Positions 1-5,734 of a stretch of 25,815 nt of DNA are shown piece after piece. The DNA is from a virus. The notes below the pieces were generated by a model, which worked only from the letters and a program-made list of their open reading frames with translations, did not search any database and had not been told where the DNA came from. Every line of letters begins with the position of its first letter. The stretch's first letter is position 1. The DNA lies in the IMG/VR virus record IMGVR_UViG_3300024520_000445, positions 1 through 25,815 of that record, one strand, 5' to 3'. Position numbers and translations under genes: made by a program.

Positions 1-123
1 GCGTGTCCGAAAGTGAGAAGGAAAGGCGTAAAAAAGGTTGTGGTAGCGCGAACATTTCGGAATAAAAACACAAAGTCATTTGCAAGTGTTGGGGAACTTT
101 ACGCTAACATTTGCAAAAACTAA
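1..123 (+). CDS. 3' end of an unidentified basic protein (partial)
   Basis: Frame 1 is open from the first base to a TAA at 121-123 and gives the last 40 residues of a protein whose start lies left of the window. The segment is rich in Lys and Arg (for example KVRRKGVKK) and ends GELYANICKN. I do not recognise it. A strong hairpin and T-tract follow within 10 bases, which supports this being the true end of a plus-strand gene. It would belong to a transcription unit upstream of the replication promoter. Because only a short tail is visible, it could be a chance open frame. Confidence 0.4.
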   Translation, partial: ACPKVRRKGVKKVVVARTFRNKNTKSFASVGELYANICKN

Positions 124-130
124 GATGAAG

Positions 131-174
131 AAGAGGGGAAATGAAGTTTTTTCATCTTTTCCCCTCTTTTTTTT
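131..174 (+). terminator. Rho-independent terminator
   Basis: AAGAGGGGAAA (131-141) pairs with TTTTCCCCTCTT (157-168). The inner TGAA/TTCA bases can extend the stem, and a run of T residues follows to 174. It separates the gene ending at 123 from the early promoter that starts at 176. Confidence 0.8.
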
Positions 175-175
175 A

Positions 176-204
176 TTGACTTTATTGCGTAACGCAAGTA
201 TCTA
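176..204 (+). promoter_or_regulatory. Early promoter with palindromic operator in the spacer
   Basis: TTGACT at 176-181 and TATCTA at 199-204 are separated by exactly 17 bases, a sigma70-like arrangement. A TATATA a few bases further on is an alternative -10. The spacer holds the perfect odd palindrome TTGCGTAACGCAA (185-197). A repressor bound there would block polymerase directly. The first gene downstream encodes a small HTH protein, so autoregulation or control by an unseen repressor is likely (inference). Confidence 0.7.
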
Positions 205-242
205 TATATATAGGAATATACTTTTTTAAGGAGGTAACTACA

Positions 243-422
243 ATGAATGACAAAGAATTAGTTCTTGAGGTGATGGCGAAGAAAACCTGGAACCAGAAAC
301 AACTTGCTGATTGGTTACATTTGAACCGATCAAATGTATCAAGGTACCTTAATAAGGGACAGAAACTGCATCCGTCAACCAAAAGTTTACTTTTAACATT
401 CTTATCGAAGGAGATAAAATGA
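243..422 (+). CDS. Small Cro/repressor-like helix-turn-helix protein
   Basis: This 59-residue protein follows a strong AAGGAGG Shine-Dalgarno site. Residues about 15-37 (WNQKQLADWLHLNRSNVSRY) read as a classic helix-turn-helix: Q-K-Q-L-A at the start of helix 2, a turn at LHLN, and RSNVSRYL as recognition helix. Its size, position as first gene after an operator-bearing promoter, and ATGA overlap with the initiator gene fit a Cro-like early regulator that controls its own operon. It could instead be an Xre-type antitoxin-like protein, but no toxin partner is visible. DNA binding is confident from the motif. The link to the palindrome at 185-197 is inference. Confidence 0.75.
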   Translation: MNDKELVLEVMAKKTWNQKQLADWLHLNRSNVSRYLNKGQKLHPSTKSLLLTFLSKEIK

Positions 423-1327
423 AACCACAACCGTCATATTTCGCGATTATCCCAGCAGATGTAAGATATGATATTGATTTATGCCCCAACGCCAAATTAT
501 TATATGGGGAAATTACAGCCCTTGCCAAACGTGAGGGGTATTGTTACGCTGAAAATAAATATTTTGCTGATCTTTACGAAGTATCAAGGTCAGCGGTTTC
601 ACAATGGATTGGACAGCTAAAAAGATCAAGGTACATCGTTGTTAAAATTGACAAAAAGAAAAATACTCGGAAGATTTTCATAAAGCAGTCGTCAAAGATC
701 TCTTCACATGATAAATCTCTGCTAAACACCCCTTTAGCAGAGCTAAACACCTCTTTAGCAGAGCTAAACACCTCTTTAGCAGAGCTAAACACCCCTTTAG
801 CAGAGCTAAACACCCCTTTAGCAGAGCTAAATACCTCTTTAGCAGAGCTAAATAGCTCATCACCTGAAAATACAGCGCAAGCCACCGATTTAAAGACCAC
901 AAAAAAGGAGTCTAAAAGTACATATAAAAGTACATATAAAAGTACAACAGCAACAGAGCCTCACGAATCTCACGTTCAATTAGTGAATGATGCAAAACTT
1001 GCTGTTGCTGCTGTTCTTATTTCATGGGATCAAAACGATGTTGAAAAGATGCTTGATCGGTGGGATTTCCTGAACGAAAAAGAACTCAAAAAACAAATGG
1101 GGGACTTTGGGGTTCAGAACCCTCTTGAAATGGAAAGAGCCATCGAAGCAACACTGCCAAAGCTCACAAGGAGAAATACAACTGCTTTGTTTGGTTACAT
1201 CGCTAAAAGTGGGATTTTACAAGATGGAATTGCCATCCTCCCCACAGACATCACCGCTGGGACAAAACCATCAGGATACACACCACCCCAAAATATTATA
1301 GGAGGAAAATCTTATATCAATTGTTGA
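419..1327 (+). CDS. Phage replication initiator (winged-helix, lambda O-like role)
   Basis: This 302-residue protein starts by ATGA overlap with the HTH gene. Residues about 1-90 resemble the N-terminal winged-helix domain of phage replication and replisome-organiser proteins, with a pattern like LCPNAKLLYGEI, YFADLYEVSRSAVSQWI and a basic wing (KIDKKKNTRK). Residues about 101-143 are an AELNT(S/P)L heptad repeat, encoded by DNA iterons. A Lys/Ser/Thr-rich linker follows, then a C-terminal region (about 190-300) of unclear fold that may contact the helicase. The next gene is a DnaB helicase, the usual partner. The role is therefore origin recognition and helicase recruitment. The iterons inside the gene mirror the lambda O arrangement. 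Function is well supported by context, while the exact family is not. Confidence 0.75.
   Translation: MKPQPSYFAIIPADVRYDIDLCPNAKLLYGEITALAKREGYCYAENKYFADLYEVSRSAVSQWIGQLKRSRYIVVKIDKKKNTRKIFIKQSSKISSHDKSLLNTPLAELNTSLAELNTSLAELNTPLAELNTPLAELNTSLAELNSSSPENTAQATDLKTTKKESKSTYKSTYKSTTATEPHESHVQLVNDAKLAVAAVLISWDQNDVEKMLDRWDFLNEKELKKQMGDFGVQNPLEMERAIEATLPKLTRRNTTALFGYIAKSGILQDGIAILPTDITAGTKPSGYTPPQNIIGGKSYINC
721..858 (+). repeat. Six 21-bp iterons plus a partial seventh: probable replication origin
   Basis: Six tandem 21-base units run 721-846, and a partial copy follows at 847-858. Each unit has inverted arms GCTAAA and TTTAGC around a six-base centre (CACCCC, CACCTC or TACCTC) and then AGA. Copies differ only by C/T changes. 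They lie inside the initiator gene and are followed by AT-rich DNA with a repeated AAAAGTACATAT-type motif (914-946) that could be the unwinding region. This matches the known plan of lambdoid origins. Origin function is inferred. Confidence 0.75.
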
Positions 1328-1349
1328 AAATAAAAAAAGTCTGGATGAA

Positions 1350-2702
1350 GTGGCAGACATGAGTATGCAGAGATTGCCACCTCAGAATATAGAGGCAGAG
1401 GTGGCAATAGTAGGGGCTGGGTTTCTTTCTCAGTTGAGCTTTGCGATAGTGCTTGAACAGATGGAAATGTCTGATTTTCACAGGGGGAGCCATCGTAAAA
1501 TTTATCAAGTGATGTTGGATTTGATCGAGAGAGGGGAGGCTGTCGATCTGTTGACCGTTCGTGCTGAACTTGAGTGTAGAAAGCAGATCGATGATGTTGG
1601 GGGGCCTGCGTATTTGGCCTCTTTGGTTGATGATGTTCCGACAGCCGCAAACGTCGAGTTTCACGCGAAACTCGTACACGAAAAGGCCATTGCCAGGAAT
1701 CTGCTGAATGCCTCTGTTGAAATGGCGACAAAGTGCTATGAAGGTGCGCGGCTCGGTTCGGAATTATTGGAAGAAGCTCAGGATGTCATCTTCGGCCTGT
1801 CCTCTGGACAGAAAAAAACAGGGCTTGTCAGCAACCGTATTACCGCGAAAGAATGGTTTGACGATTTGGAAAAGCTCTCTGAACGTGATGGGCAACTTAG
1901 CGGTATTCCTTCCGGTTTGCAAGACTTAGATGGATTGACCTGTGGGTTTCAAAAGAAGGATCTTATCCTGATAGCTGCGAGACCAGGAATGGGAAAGTCT
2001 GCTCTGGCCGCTTGCAACATTGCAGTACACGCAGCCTCAAAAGGCTTTAATATCGCATTTTTCAGCATGGAAATGGACAAAAAACAAGTTGTGGGGAGGC
2101 AAACCTGTGCAATTGGGAAAGTCTCAACGAGTGAGGCGAGAACAGGGAAGTTCTCTGACCCTGATGCTTGGGAGAAATTGGCTTGGGCAAATGAGATTGT
2201 AGGCTCATTACCGATCTCTATCGATGATACCGCAGAACAAACGGTAGTTGAGGTCAAGAGCAAGTGTAAAAGAATGCTGATTCAAACGGGACTTGATCTG
2301 ATTGTTGTTGATTATCTTCAGTTGATGAAGACACATCAACAACACGCCAACAAAAATGACGAGGTTGGGAATATTGCACAAAGTCTTAAAAACATGGCGA
2401 TGGAGTTGGATGTCCCTGTTATTGCCATGTCTCAACTAAACAGAAAATGTGAAGAGAGGCCAGATAAACGTCCGATGTTGTCAGATTTAAGAGATAGCGG
2501 GAACTTAGAACAGGCGTCAGATATAGTGATATGTGTCTACCGTCCCGAAGAATATTTTGAGGAGGCCGAACGGGGATTGGCAGAGTTGATTATTGCGAAG
2601 TATCGTAACGGGCCTAAAGGTACTGTTCTTTGCCGTTTTTTAGGTGAGTTTACCTGTTTCGCCAACTATACACAAAGACAGGAGGACAGGGCTTTTGGAT
2701 AA
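1350..2702 (+). CDS. dnaB: Replicative DNA helicase, DnaB family
   Basis: About 450 residues, the normal DnaB length. The N-terminal domain (RLPPQNIEAE onward) is followed by a RecA-like motor with Walker A ARPGMGKSAL near residue 212 and Walker B LDLIVVDYLQLM near residue 315. Further on come QLNRK and DLRDSGNLEQASD, the conserved DnaB sensor and arginine-finger region. It would be a hexameric ATP-driven helicase that unwinds the fork after loading by the upstream initiator. The start is uncertain: GTG at 1350 and ATG at 1359 lack a good ribosome-binding site. A GGAGG at 1301-1305 is followed eight bases later by in-frame ATA, which would add about 12 residues. No intein or insertion is seen. 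Confidence 0.95.
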   Translation: MADMSMQRLPPQNIEAEVAIVGAGFLSQLSFAIVLEQMEMSDFHRGSHRKIYQVMLDLIERGEAVDLLTVRAELECRKQIDDVGGPAYLASLVDDVPTAANVEFHAKLVHEKAIARNLLNASVEMATKCYEGARLGSELLEEAQDVIFGLSSGQKKTGLVSNRITAKEWFDDLEKLSERDGQLSGIPSGLQDLDGLTCGFQKKDLILIAARPGMGKSALAACNIAVHAASKGFNIAFFSMEMDKKQVVGRQTCAIGKVSTSEARTGKFSDPDAWEKLAWANEIVGSLPISIDDTAEQTVVEVKSKCKRMLIQTGLDLIVVDYLQLMKTHQQHANKNDEVGNIAQSLKNMAMELDVPVIAMSQLNRKCEERPDKRPMLSDLRDSGNLEQASDIVICVYRPEEYFEEAERGLAELIIAKYRNGPKGTVLCRFLGEFTCFANYTQRQEDRAFG

Positions 2703-2883
2703 TCAACACATTGAGCGGGTTTTAATACAGGAGCGTGAGGCACTTCAAGGGCTAAAACGTGAATATGACCAGAGATGGCAGGCATTATTGAGGGCTGAAG
2801 CCATATTTCTTAGGGAGGGAGAGGGAAAGAAACTCATACGCTCCCGAATCACAAGAGAACTTTATTTGAAAGTGAGGTCGTAA
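2695..2883 (+). CDS. Small hypothetical early protein with TTG start
   Basis: AGGAGG at 2680-2685 sits nine bases before a TTG at 2695, which overlaps the end of the helicase gene. Starting there gives 62 residues beginning MDNQHIERVL. An upstream in-frame GTG at 2644 would lie deep inside the helicase and has no ribosome-binding site. The protein is highly charged and probably mostly helical (REALQGLKREYDQRWQALLRAE). I recognise no family. Its tight packing in the replication operon suggests a small accessory factor. Confidence 0.6.
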   Translation: MDNQHIERVLIQEREALQGLKREYDQRWQALLRAEAIFLREGEGKKLIRSRITRELYLKVRS

Positions 2884-2885
2884 GT

Positions 2886-3329
2886 ATGCCACGAAATATG
2901 TCTTTTATGTTGACAACAGAGCAGATCCGAAATAAAATAAAAACGGTAACTCGCCGTTGTGGTTGGGCTCAATTAAAAAGAGGAGAAATCGTCAATGCCT
3001 GCGTAAAGTGCATGGGATTGAAAAAAGGTGAAAAAATTGAAGTGCTTTGTCAAATCCGCGTTATTGATAAACGGATGGAACCTTTGAACGCGATAAATCA
3101 AGAGGACTGCATAAGAGAAGGTTTTCCGAACATGACACCGCAAGAGTTTGTGCTCATGTTCATGAAGCACATGAAATGTTCTGAATATCGCCCGGTAAAC
3201 AGAATTGAATTTGAATATGTGAACCAGGGTGATAACAATAGAATGAATGTGAGTTTGAAGGGGCGCGGGGAAGTATCGTGTCAAAACTCAGGTTCAGTGG
3301 CCGCGCCCCTTCAAACCACGTTATTTTAA
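2886..3329 (+). CDS. ASCH-domain-like phage protein with a repeat-derived C-terminus
   Basis: Residues 1-112 look like the phage ASCH-like family: KTVTRRCGWAQLKRGE, LKKGEKIEVL, IRVIDKRMEPLNAI, EDCIREGFPNMTPQEFVLMF and a final NRIEFEYV. ASCH proteins share a PUA-like beta-barrel thought to bind RNA or modified nucleotides. The natural domain ends near residue 112. The last roughly 35 residues (from NQGDNN) are encoded by the attC-like hairpin at 3230-3338, so the reading frame has been extended by the inserted element. The start is ATG at 2886, five bases after the preceding stop. Family assignment is from pattern memory and not tested. Confidence 0.6.
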   Translation: MPRNMSFMLTTEQIRNKIKTVTRRCGWAQLKRGEIVNACVKCMGLKKGEKIEVLCQIRVIDKRMEPLNAINQEDCIREGFPNMTPQEFVLMFMKHMKCSEYRPVNRIEFEYVNQGDNNRMNVSLKGRGEVSCQNSGSVAAPLQTTLF

Positions 3330-3338
3330 GCGTTAGAC
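3230..3338 (+). repeat. attC-like site A
   Basis: A TGATAAC box (3230-3236) opens the element and GTTAGAC (3332-3338) closes it; the latter fits the integron R' consensus GTTRRRY. Between them TTTGAAGGGGCGCGG pairs perfectly with CCGCGCCCCTTCAAA (stem 3253-3316 region), and the outer arms continue as an imperfect stem with bulges. This geometry is that of an integron cassette recombination site. The segment 3254-3332 recurs at 4842-4920 with a single difference. Confidence 0.65.
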
Positions 3339-3358
3339 GAACTCTCGAATGAGGATAC

Positions 3359-3496
3359 ATGATGGGGTACAATACAGATTTTAAAGGTGAATTGAAGTTC
3401 ATACCAGAACTAAAAGCCAGTCAACTTGCTTATATTCAGGGAATTTTAGGAGGAGACTGTCGTGATCATCCTGAATGGGGAACTTTATCAGGCTAA
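3359..3496 (+). pseudogene. Truncated phage conserved protein (N-terminal fragment)
   Basis: ATG at 3359 gives 45 residues that begin MMGYNTDFKGELKF and run through SQLAYIQGILGGDCRDHPEWG before a stop. From memory, this is the start of a common phage protein family in which YNTDF.GEL and G(E/G)DCRDHPEW are conserved, followed by a much longer domain. Here the domain is cut soon after HPEWG and replaced by AT-rich repeats. GAGGATAC upstream gives a plausible ribosome-binding site, so the fragment may still be translated. It is the first coding segment after site A and may be a captured and broken gene. A genuinely short paralogue cannot be excluded. Confidence 0.5.
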
Positions 3497-3500
3497 ATGC

Positions 3501-3530
3501 TAAAAAATACTAAAAAATACTAAAAAATAC
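3501..3530 (+). repeat. Three tandem 10-bp repeats (TAAAAAATAC)
   Basis: TAAAAAATAC is present three times in direct tandem and abuts the -35 box at 3531. AT-rich tracts at this position often act as an UP element or as operator sites (inference). Confidence 0.8.
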
Positions 3531-3559
3531 TTGACAAAAACTCTTCTTGATTGTATTGT
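3531..3559 (+). promoter_or_regulatory. Promoter for the accessory genes
   Basis: A consensus TTGACA (3531-3536) and TATTGT (3554-3559) are separated by 17 bases. Transcripts would start near 3566 and carry a leader of about 100 bases that includes the hairpin at 3629-3653. It points toward the gene at 3673 and the rest of the accessory block. Confidence 0.7.
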
Positions 3560-3580
3560 ATATCCGTAAGCTGAGACATA

Positions 3581-3665
3581 GAATAACAAAACAAGTAGAG
3601 ACATCATTGATAAAGCTCAAGTGTTCCGTGTGGCGGCGGCTAACGTCGCCACATCAAGCCGGGTG
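3581..3665 (+). repeat. Degenerate attC-like site H
   Basis: GAATAACAAAACAAG opens the element. An inner stem pairs TGTGGCG with CGCCACA around a short loop, and the element ends ATCAAGCCGGGTG, close to the AGCCGGGCGTTATC end of site D. The final GTTA box is missing, so if this is an attC it is worn. It could simply be a leader hairpin. Confidence 0.35.
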
Positions 3666-3672
3666 AAAAATT

Positions 3673-4221
3673 ATGGGATTACCAAAAGTTATATCAATAG
3701 AAGAATGGTTGAAACGAAATCCTGGGATTAAACAGGCTGAAGAAGAATCCAAAAAAGAATGTCACGAATGTTATGGTGAGGGATGGATCGAATGTGGAGG
3801 AAATATGTTGTCAATGCTAAATAAAAAAATAATCAGAAAGATTATTGAAACGAGTAATTTATTAAATGCGGTTTTTGATGCTGAATTATGTCAGAGTTGG
3901 GGGGACATTCCTGAATTTACAGAATTATACGCGGCTTTACCAGATTGGCTTACGGATGCAATTGATGCAGGCCAACTTGATTTTGATGGGGATTTTGACA
4001 GAGATTTTTGGGGGTCTGATAGTGTTGTGCAATTTTCGATTTATGCCATAAAAAAGGGCACACAGGGATTACGCGATCTTTCGGATCGGCTGGATGAATG
4101 GCAAGAACAGAATGAAAATGAGTATTCAGCATTCTGTGATGGTATGTCAAAAGCAGTATGGGCATTTATCCAGGTTCAAGAAAATTTTACAACGTTTGAT
4201 GCAATCGTGAGAGGTGGATAG
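3673..4221 (+). CDS. Hypothetical protein with DnaJ-type zinc-like motif
   Basis: 182 residues, with ATG at 3673 behind a weak CCGGGTGA site. Residues about 30-42 read CHECYGEGWIEC, a C-x2-C-x-G-x-G...C pattern like one half of the DnaJ cysteine-rich zinc module. The remainder is acidic and helical (FDGDFDRDFWGSDS, then LRDLSDRLDEWQEQNENEY). I recognise no family. The stop overlaps the GTG start of the next gene, so the two are translationally coupled and probably form one cassette behind the 3531 promoter. Confidence 0.6.
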   Translation: MGLPKVISIEEWLKRNPGIKQAEEESKKECHECYGEGWIECGGNMLSMLNKKIIRKIIETSNLLNAVFDAELCQSWGDIPEFTELYAALPDWLTDAIDAGQLDFDGDFDRDFWGSDSVVQFSIYAIKKGTQGLRDLSDRLDEWQEQNENEYSAFCDGMSKAVWAFIQVQENFTTFDAIVRGG

Positions 4222-4436
4222 TGGCAATTAAACCATTTGACATCTACTTTGGCCGCATTCAACAAGCCGGATCGAATATCCGGCTTGAACTCAAAAAACG
4301 ATTCCGTCAGGCGTTGGCGCATCGTGGAGTAGAAATTAAAAAGGGAATTGATATTCCTATGGCGGTGCAATCCGGCGAAGAAGATGGAATTATTGTCGTT
4401 AAATTATACTTCAAAAAATCAGGAATTGATGTATAA
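4221..4436 (+). CDS. Small hypothetical protein, coupled to upstream gene
   Basis: 71 residues from a GTG at 4221 that shares one base with the preceding TAG. AGAGGTGG just upstream is the ribosome-binding site. The protein is basic at the N-terminus (LELKKRFRQALAHRGVEIKK) and ends in a beta-like stretch (GIIVVKLYFKKSG). No family is recognised. Its stop codon lies inside the GTATAAC box of the next hairpin element, the same gene-to-element junction seen repeatedly in this block. Confidence 0.55.
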   Translation: MAIKPFDIYFGRIQQAGSNIRLELKKRFRQALAHRGVEIKKGIDIPMAVQSGEEDGIIVVKLYFKKSGIDV

Positions 4437-4519
4437 CAAGAAAAATGTCAGGCATGTATTGTGAGTGACACCGCGCACTTATGACAGTCATCACTCACAG
4501 TACATGTTTGGATGATAGG
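4431..4519 (+). repeat. attC-like site I (imperfect inverted repeat)
   Basis: GTATAACAAG (4431-4440) includes the preceding stop codon. TGTGAGTGA (4460-4468) pairs with TCACTCACA (4491-4499), and CATGTA (4453-4458) pairs with TACATG (4501-4506), giving a bulged stem with a 22-base loop. No clear GTTRRRY box closes it (GGATGATAGG instead). It is a degenerate cassette site or an unrelated hairpin. Confidence 0.4.
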
Positions 4520-4527
4520 TGAAATAT

Positions 4528-4833
4528 ATGTTGTTAACTGAAAAAGAAGAAAAAGCATTGATAGCTATTACAGAAGAAGCTCTTGAAAATATGGGTGGAG
4601 AAGAACCAAACGATTTACATGAAGATAATTTTTCATGGTTTAACCGTTCGGTAATCTCAACAAGGACTTGTTTCAGTAACCATGTTGCTGCTGGTCTGAT
4701 GTCATCTCTGGAAGAAAAAGGGCTTATTTTCCATAGTGAACCAGATCATGAATTCGGATGGTGTTTGGAAGAAGAGGGCATTGATAAAGCTCAAGCTTTG
4801 TTGTCGAATGATAGCCTTCTAACAATGGCGTAA
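4528..4833 (+). CDS. Hypothetical small acidic protein, possible winged-helix fold
   Basis: ATG at 4528 lies six bases after AGGTG and is preferred to the in-frame GTG at 4519. The 101-residue product begins MLLTEKEEKALIAITEEALENMGG. It contains VISTRTCFSNHVAAGLMSSLEEKGLI, a helix pair that resembles the recognition helix and wing of a winged-helix protein. No family is certain. The last codons (CTA ACA ATG GCG TAA) overlap the left end of site B, so the gene and the element are physically interlocked. Confidence 0.55.
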   Translation: MLLTEKEEKALIAITEEALENMGGEEPNDLHEDNFSWFNRSVISTRTCFSNHVAAGLMSSLEEKGLIFHSEPDHEFGWCLEEEGIDKAQALLSNDSLLTMA

Positions 4834-4920
4834 AATCGACTTTTGAAGGGGCGCGGGGAAGTATCGTGTCAAAACTCAGGTTCAGTGGCCGCCCCCCTTC
4901 AAACCACGTTATTTTAAGCG
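4817..4920 (+). repeat. attC-like site B (near-identical core to site A)
   Basis: TTCTAACAATGG begins the element inside the end of the upstream gene. The 79 bases at 4842-4920 match 3254-3332 with one substitution (GCCCCCC for GCGCCCC). The arms TTTGAAGGGG and CCCCTTCAAA form the stem, and TAAAAT matches on both outer arms. The right end reads AAGCGGAGG instead of AAGCGTTAGAC, so the R' box is lost and replaced by the next gene's Shine-Dalgarno. Confidence 0.6.
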
Positions 4921-4931
4921 GAGGTAGTATC

Positions 4932-5645
4932 ATGCAAGTCATATATGAGCCAACCGGAAAAGCGAAGGAATACGCAGATCTCGCCTGTAATCTGTATAAT
5001 GGGTGTACGCATGGCTGTCAATACTGCTATGCAAAACGATATAAGAAAGAAGAGTATTATACAGCAGCCAATCCGAAGAAAGATGTCATCGAAAAGCTCA
5101 AAAAAGACGTCGATCAACTGAATGGAAACACACCGGAAATTCTGTTGAGTTTTCAGGGTGACGTGTATCAACACGCAGAAATGGAACTCCAGTTGACTCG
5201 ACAATCTCTTGAAATCTTACGAGAGAAGAATTTACCGTTTACGATACTGACAAAAGGCGGAACGAGAGCAGTCAGAGATTTTGATATTTTGGAAGGGTAT
5301 CAAGCCAGATTTGGAACGTCTCTTGTGTGGCTCGAACAAGTTGATGCCAGCAAATATGAGCCGGGAGCAGCATTAATCGGCGACAGAATCGAAGCGATTG
5401 AACAAGCCAAGAAACGATGCATTCCGACATGGATCAGCCTTGAACCAGTAATTGACACTGAACAAGCTCTTGAACTGGTTTTTACATTACATTCTATTGT
5501 TGATTTTTGGAAAATTGGAAAGATTAATCACAATAAAGAGCTTGAGAGTCAATCTGATTGGTTGAAATTTCGAGAAGATATTACAGAAATGCTCGATAGA
5601 TTTCAATGTCAATATTACATCAAAAAGAGTCTCGCTGAACTATAA
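4932..5645 (+). CDS. Radical SAM protein (SPL/DUF5131-like, phage type)
   Basis: GGAGG at 4920-4924 sets the start at ATG 4932, giving 237 residues. An upstream in-frame start would read through site B and is rejected. The 4Fe-4S motif is C25-T-H-G-C29-Q-Y-C32-Y, the radical-SAM CxxxCxxC signature. It is preceded by CNLYNGC, as in spore-photoproduct-lyase-like enzymes. Downstream ILLSFQGDVYQ and LPFTILTKGG fit strands of a partial TIM barrel, and TWISLEPVIDT is a typical later strand. Such enzymes cleave SAM to a 5'-deoxyadenosyl radical. The substrate is unknown, with nucleic acid repair or modification plausible for the subfamily. The gene sits alone between two hairpin elements, as a single cassette would. 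Confidence 0.8.
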   Translation: MQVIYEPTGKAKEYADLACNLYNGCTHGCQYCYAKRYKKEEYYTAANPKKDVIEKLKKDVDQLNGNTPEILLSFQGDVYQHAEMELQLTRQSLEILREKNLPFTILTKGGTRAVRDFDILEGYQARFGTSLVWLEQVDASKYEPGAALIGDRIEAIEQAKKRCIPTWISLEPVIDTEQALELVFTLHSIVDFWKIGKINHNKELESQSDWLKFREDITEMLDRFQCQYYIKKSLAEL

Positions 5646-5652
5646 ACAGGTG

Positions 5653-5734
5653 AATAACGTGGTTTGAAGGGGCGGGCGAAATAATTGGGGAGGAGCAGGA
5701 CAAGTTTCAATCCTCCCTTAATATGCAATTCGCC
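5653..5734 (+). repeat. attC-like site C: left arm plus internal hairpin
   Basis: The 22 bases at 5653-5674 are the exact reverse complement of the right arm shared by sites A and B. This is what the left arm of a fully paired site of the same family would be. Immediately inside lies a second stem: GGCGAA (5675-5680) with TTCGCC (5729-5734), and GGGAGGA (5688-5694) with TCCTCCC (5711-5717). No matching right arm follows, so the site looks rebuilt or interrupted. Confidence 0.55.

Noticed and set aside
574-902. Minus-strand ORFs with repeated FSSAKEV or LALLKRC units
   Set aside because: They are shadows of the iteron array inside the initiator gene; no ribosome-binding site, and the repeat nature comes from the DNA repeat.
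3629-3653. Riboswitch in the leader of the 3673 gene
   Set aside because: Only a simple hairpin is visible; no known riboswitch core was recognised.
3254-4920. The two 79-nt copies as ends of an insertion sequence
   Set aside because: They are direct copies, there is no transposase between them, and the same family recurs at other gene borders with divergent sequence.
4866-4931. Longer start for the radical-SAM protein
   Set aside because: It would translate the hairpin of site B; a clear GGAGG precedes ATG 4932.
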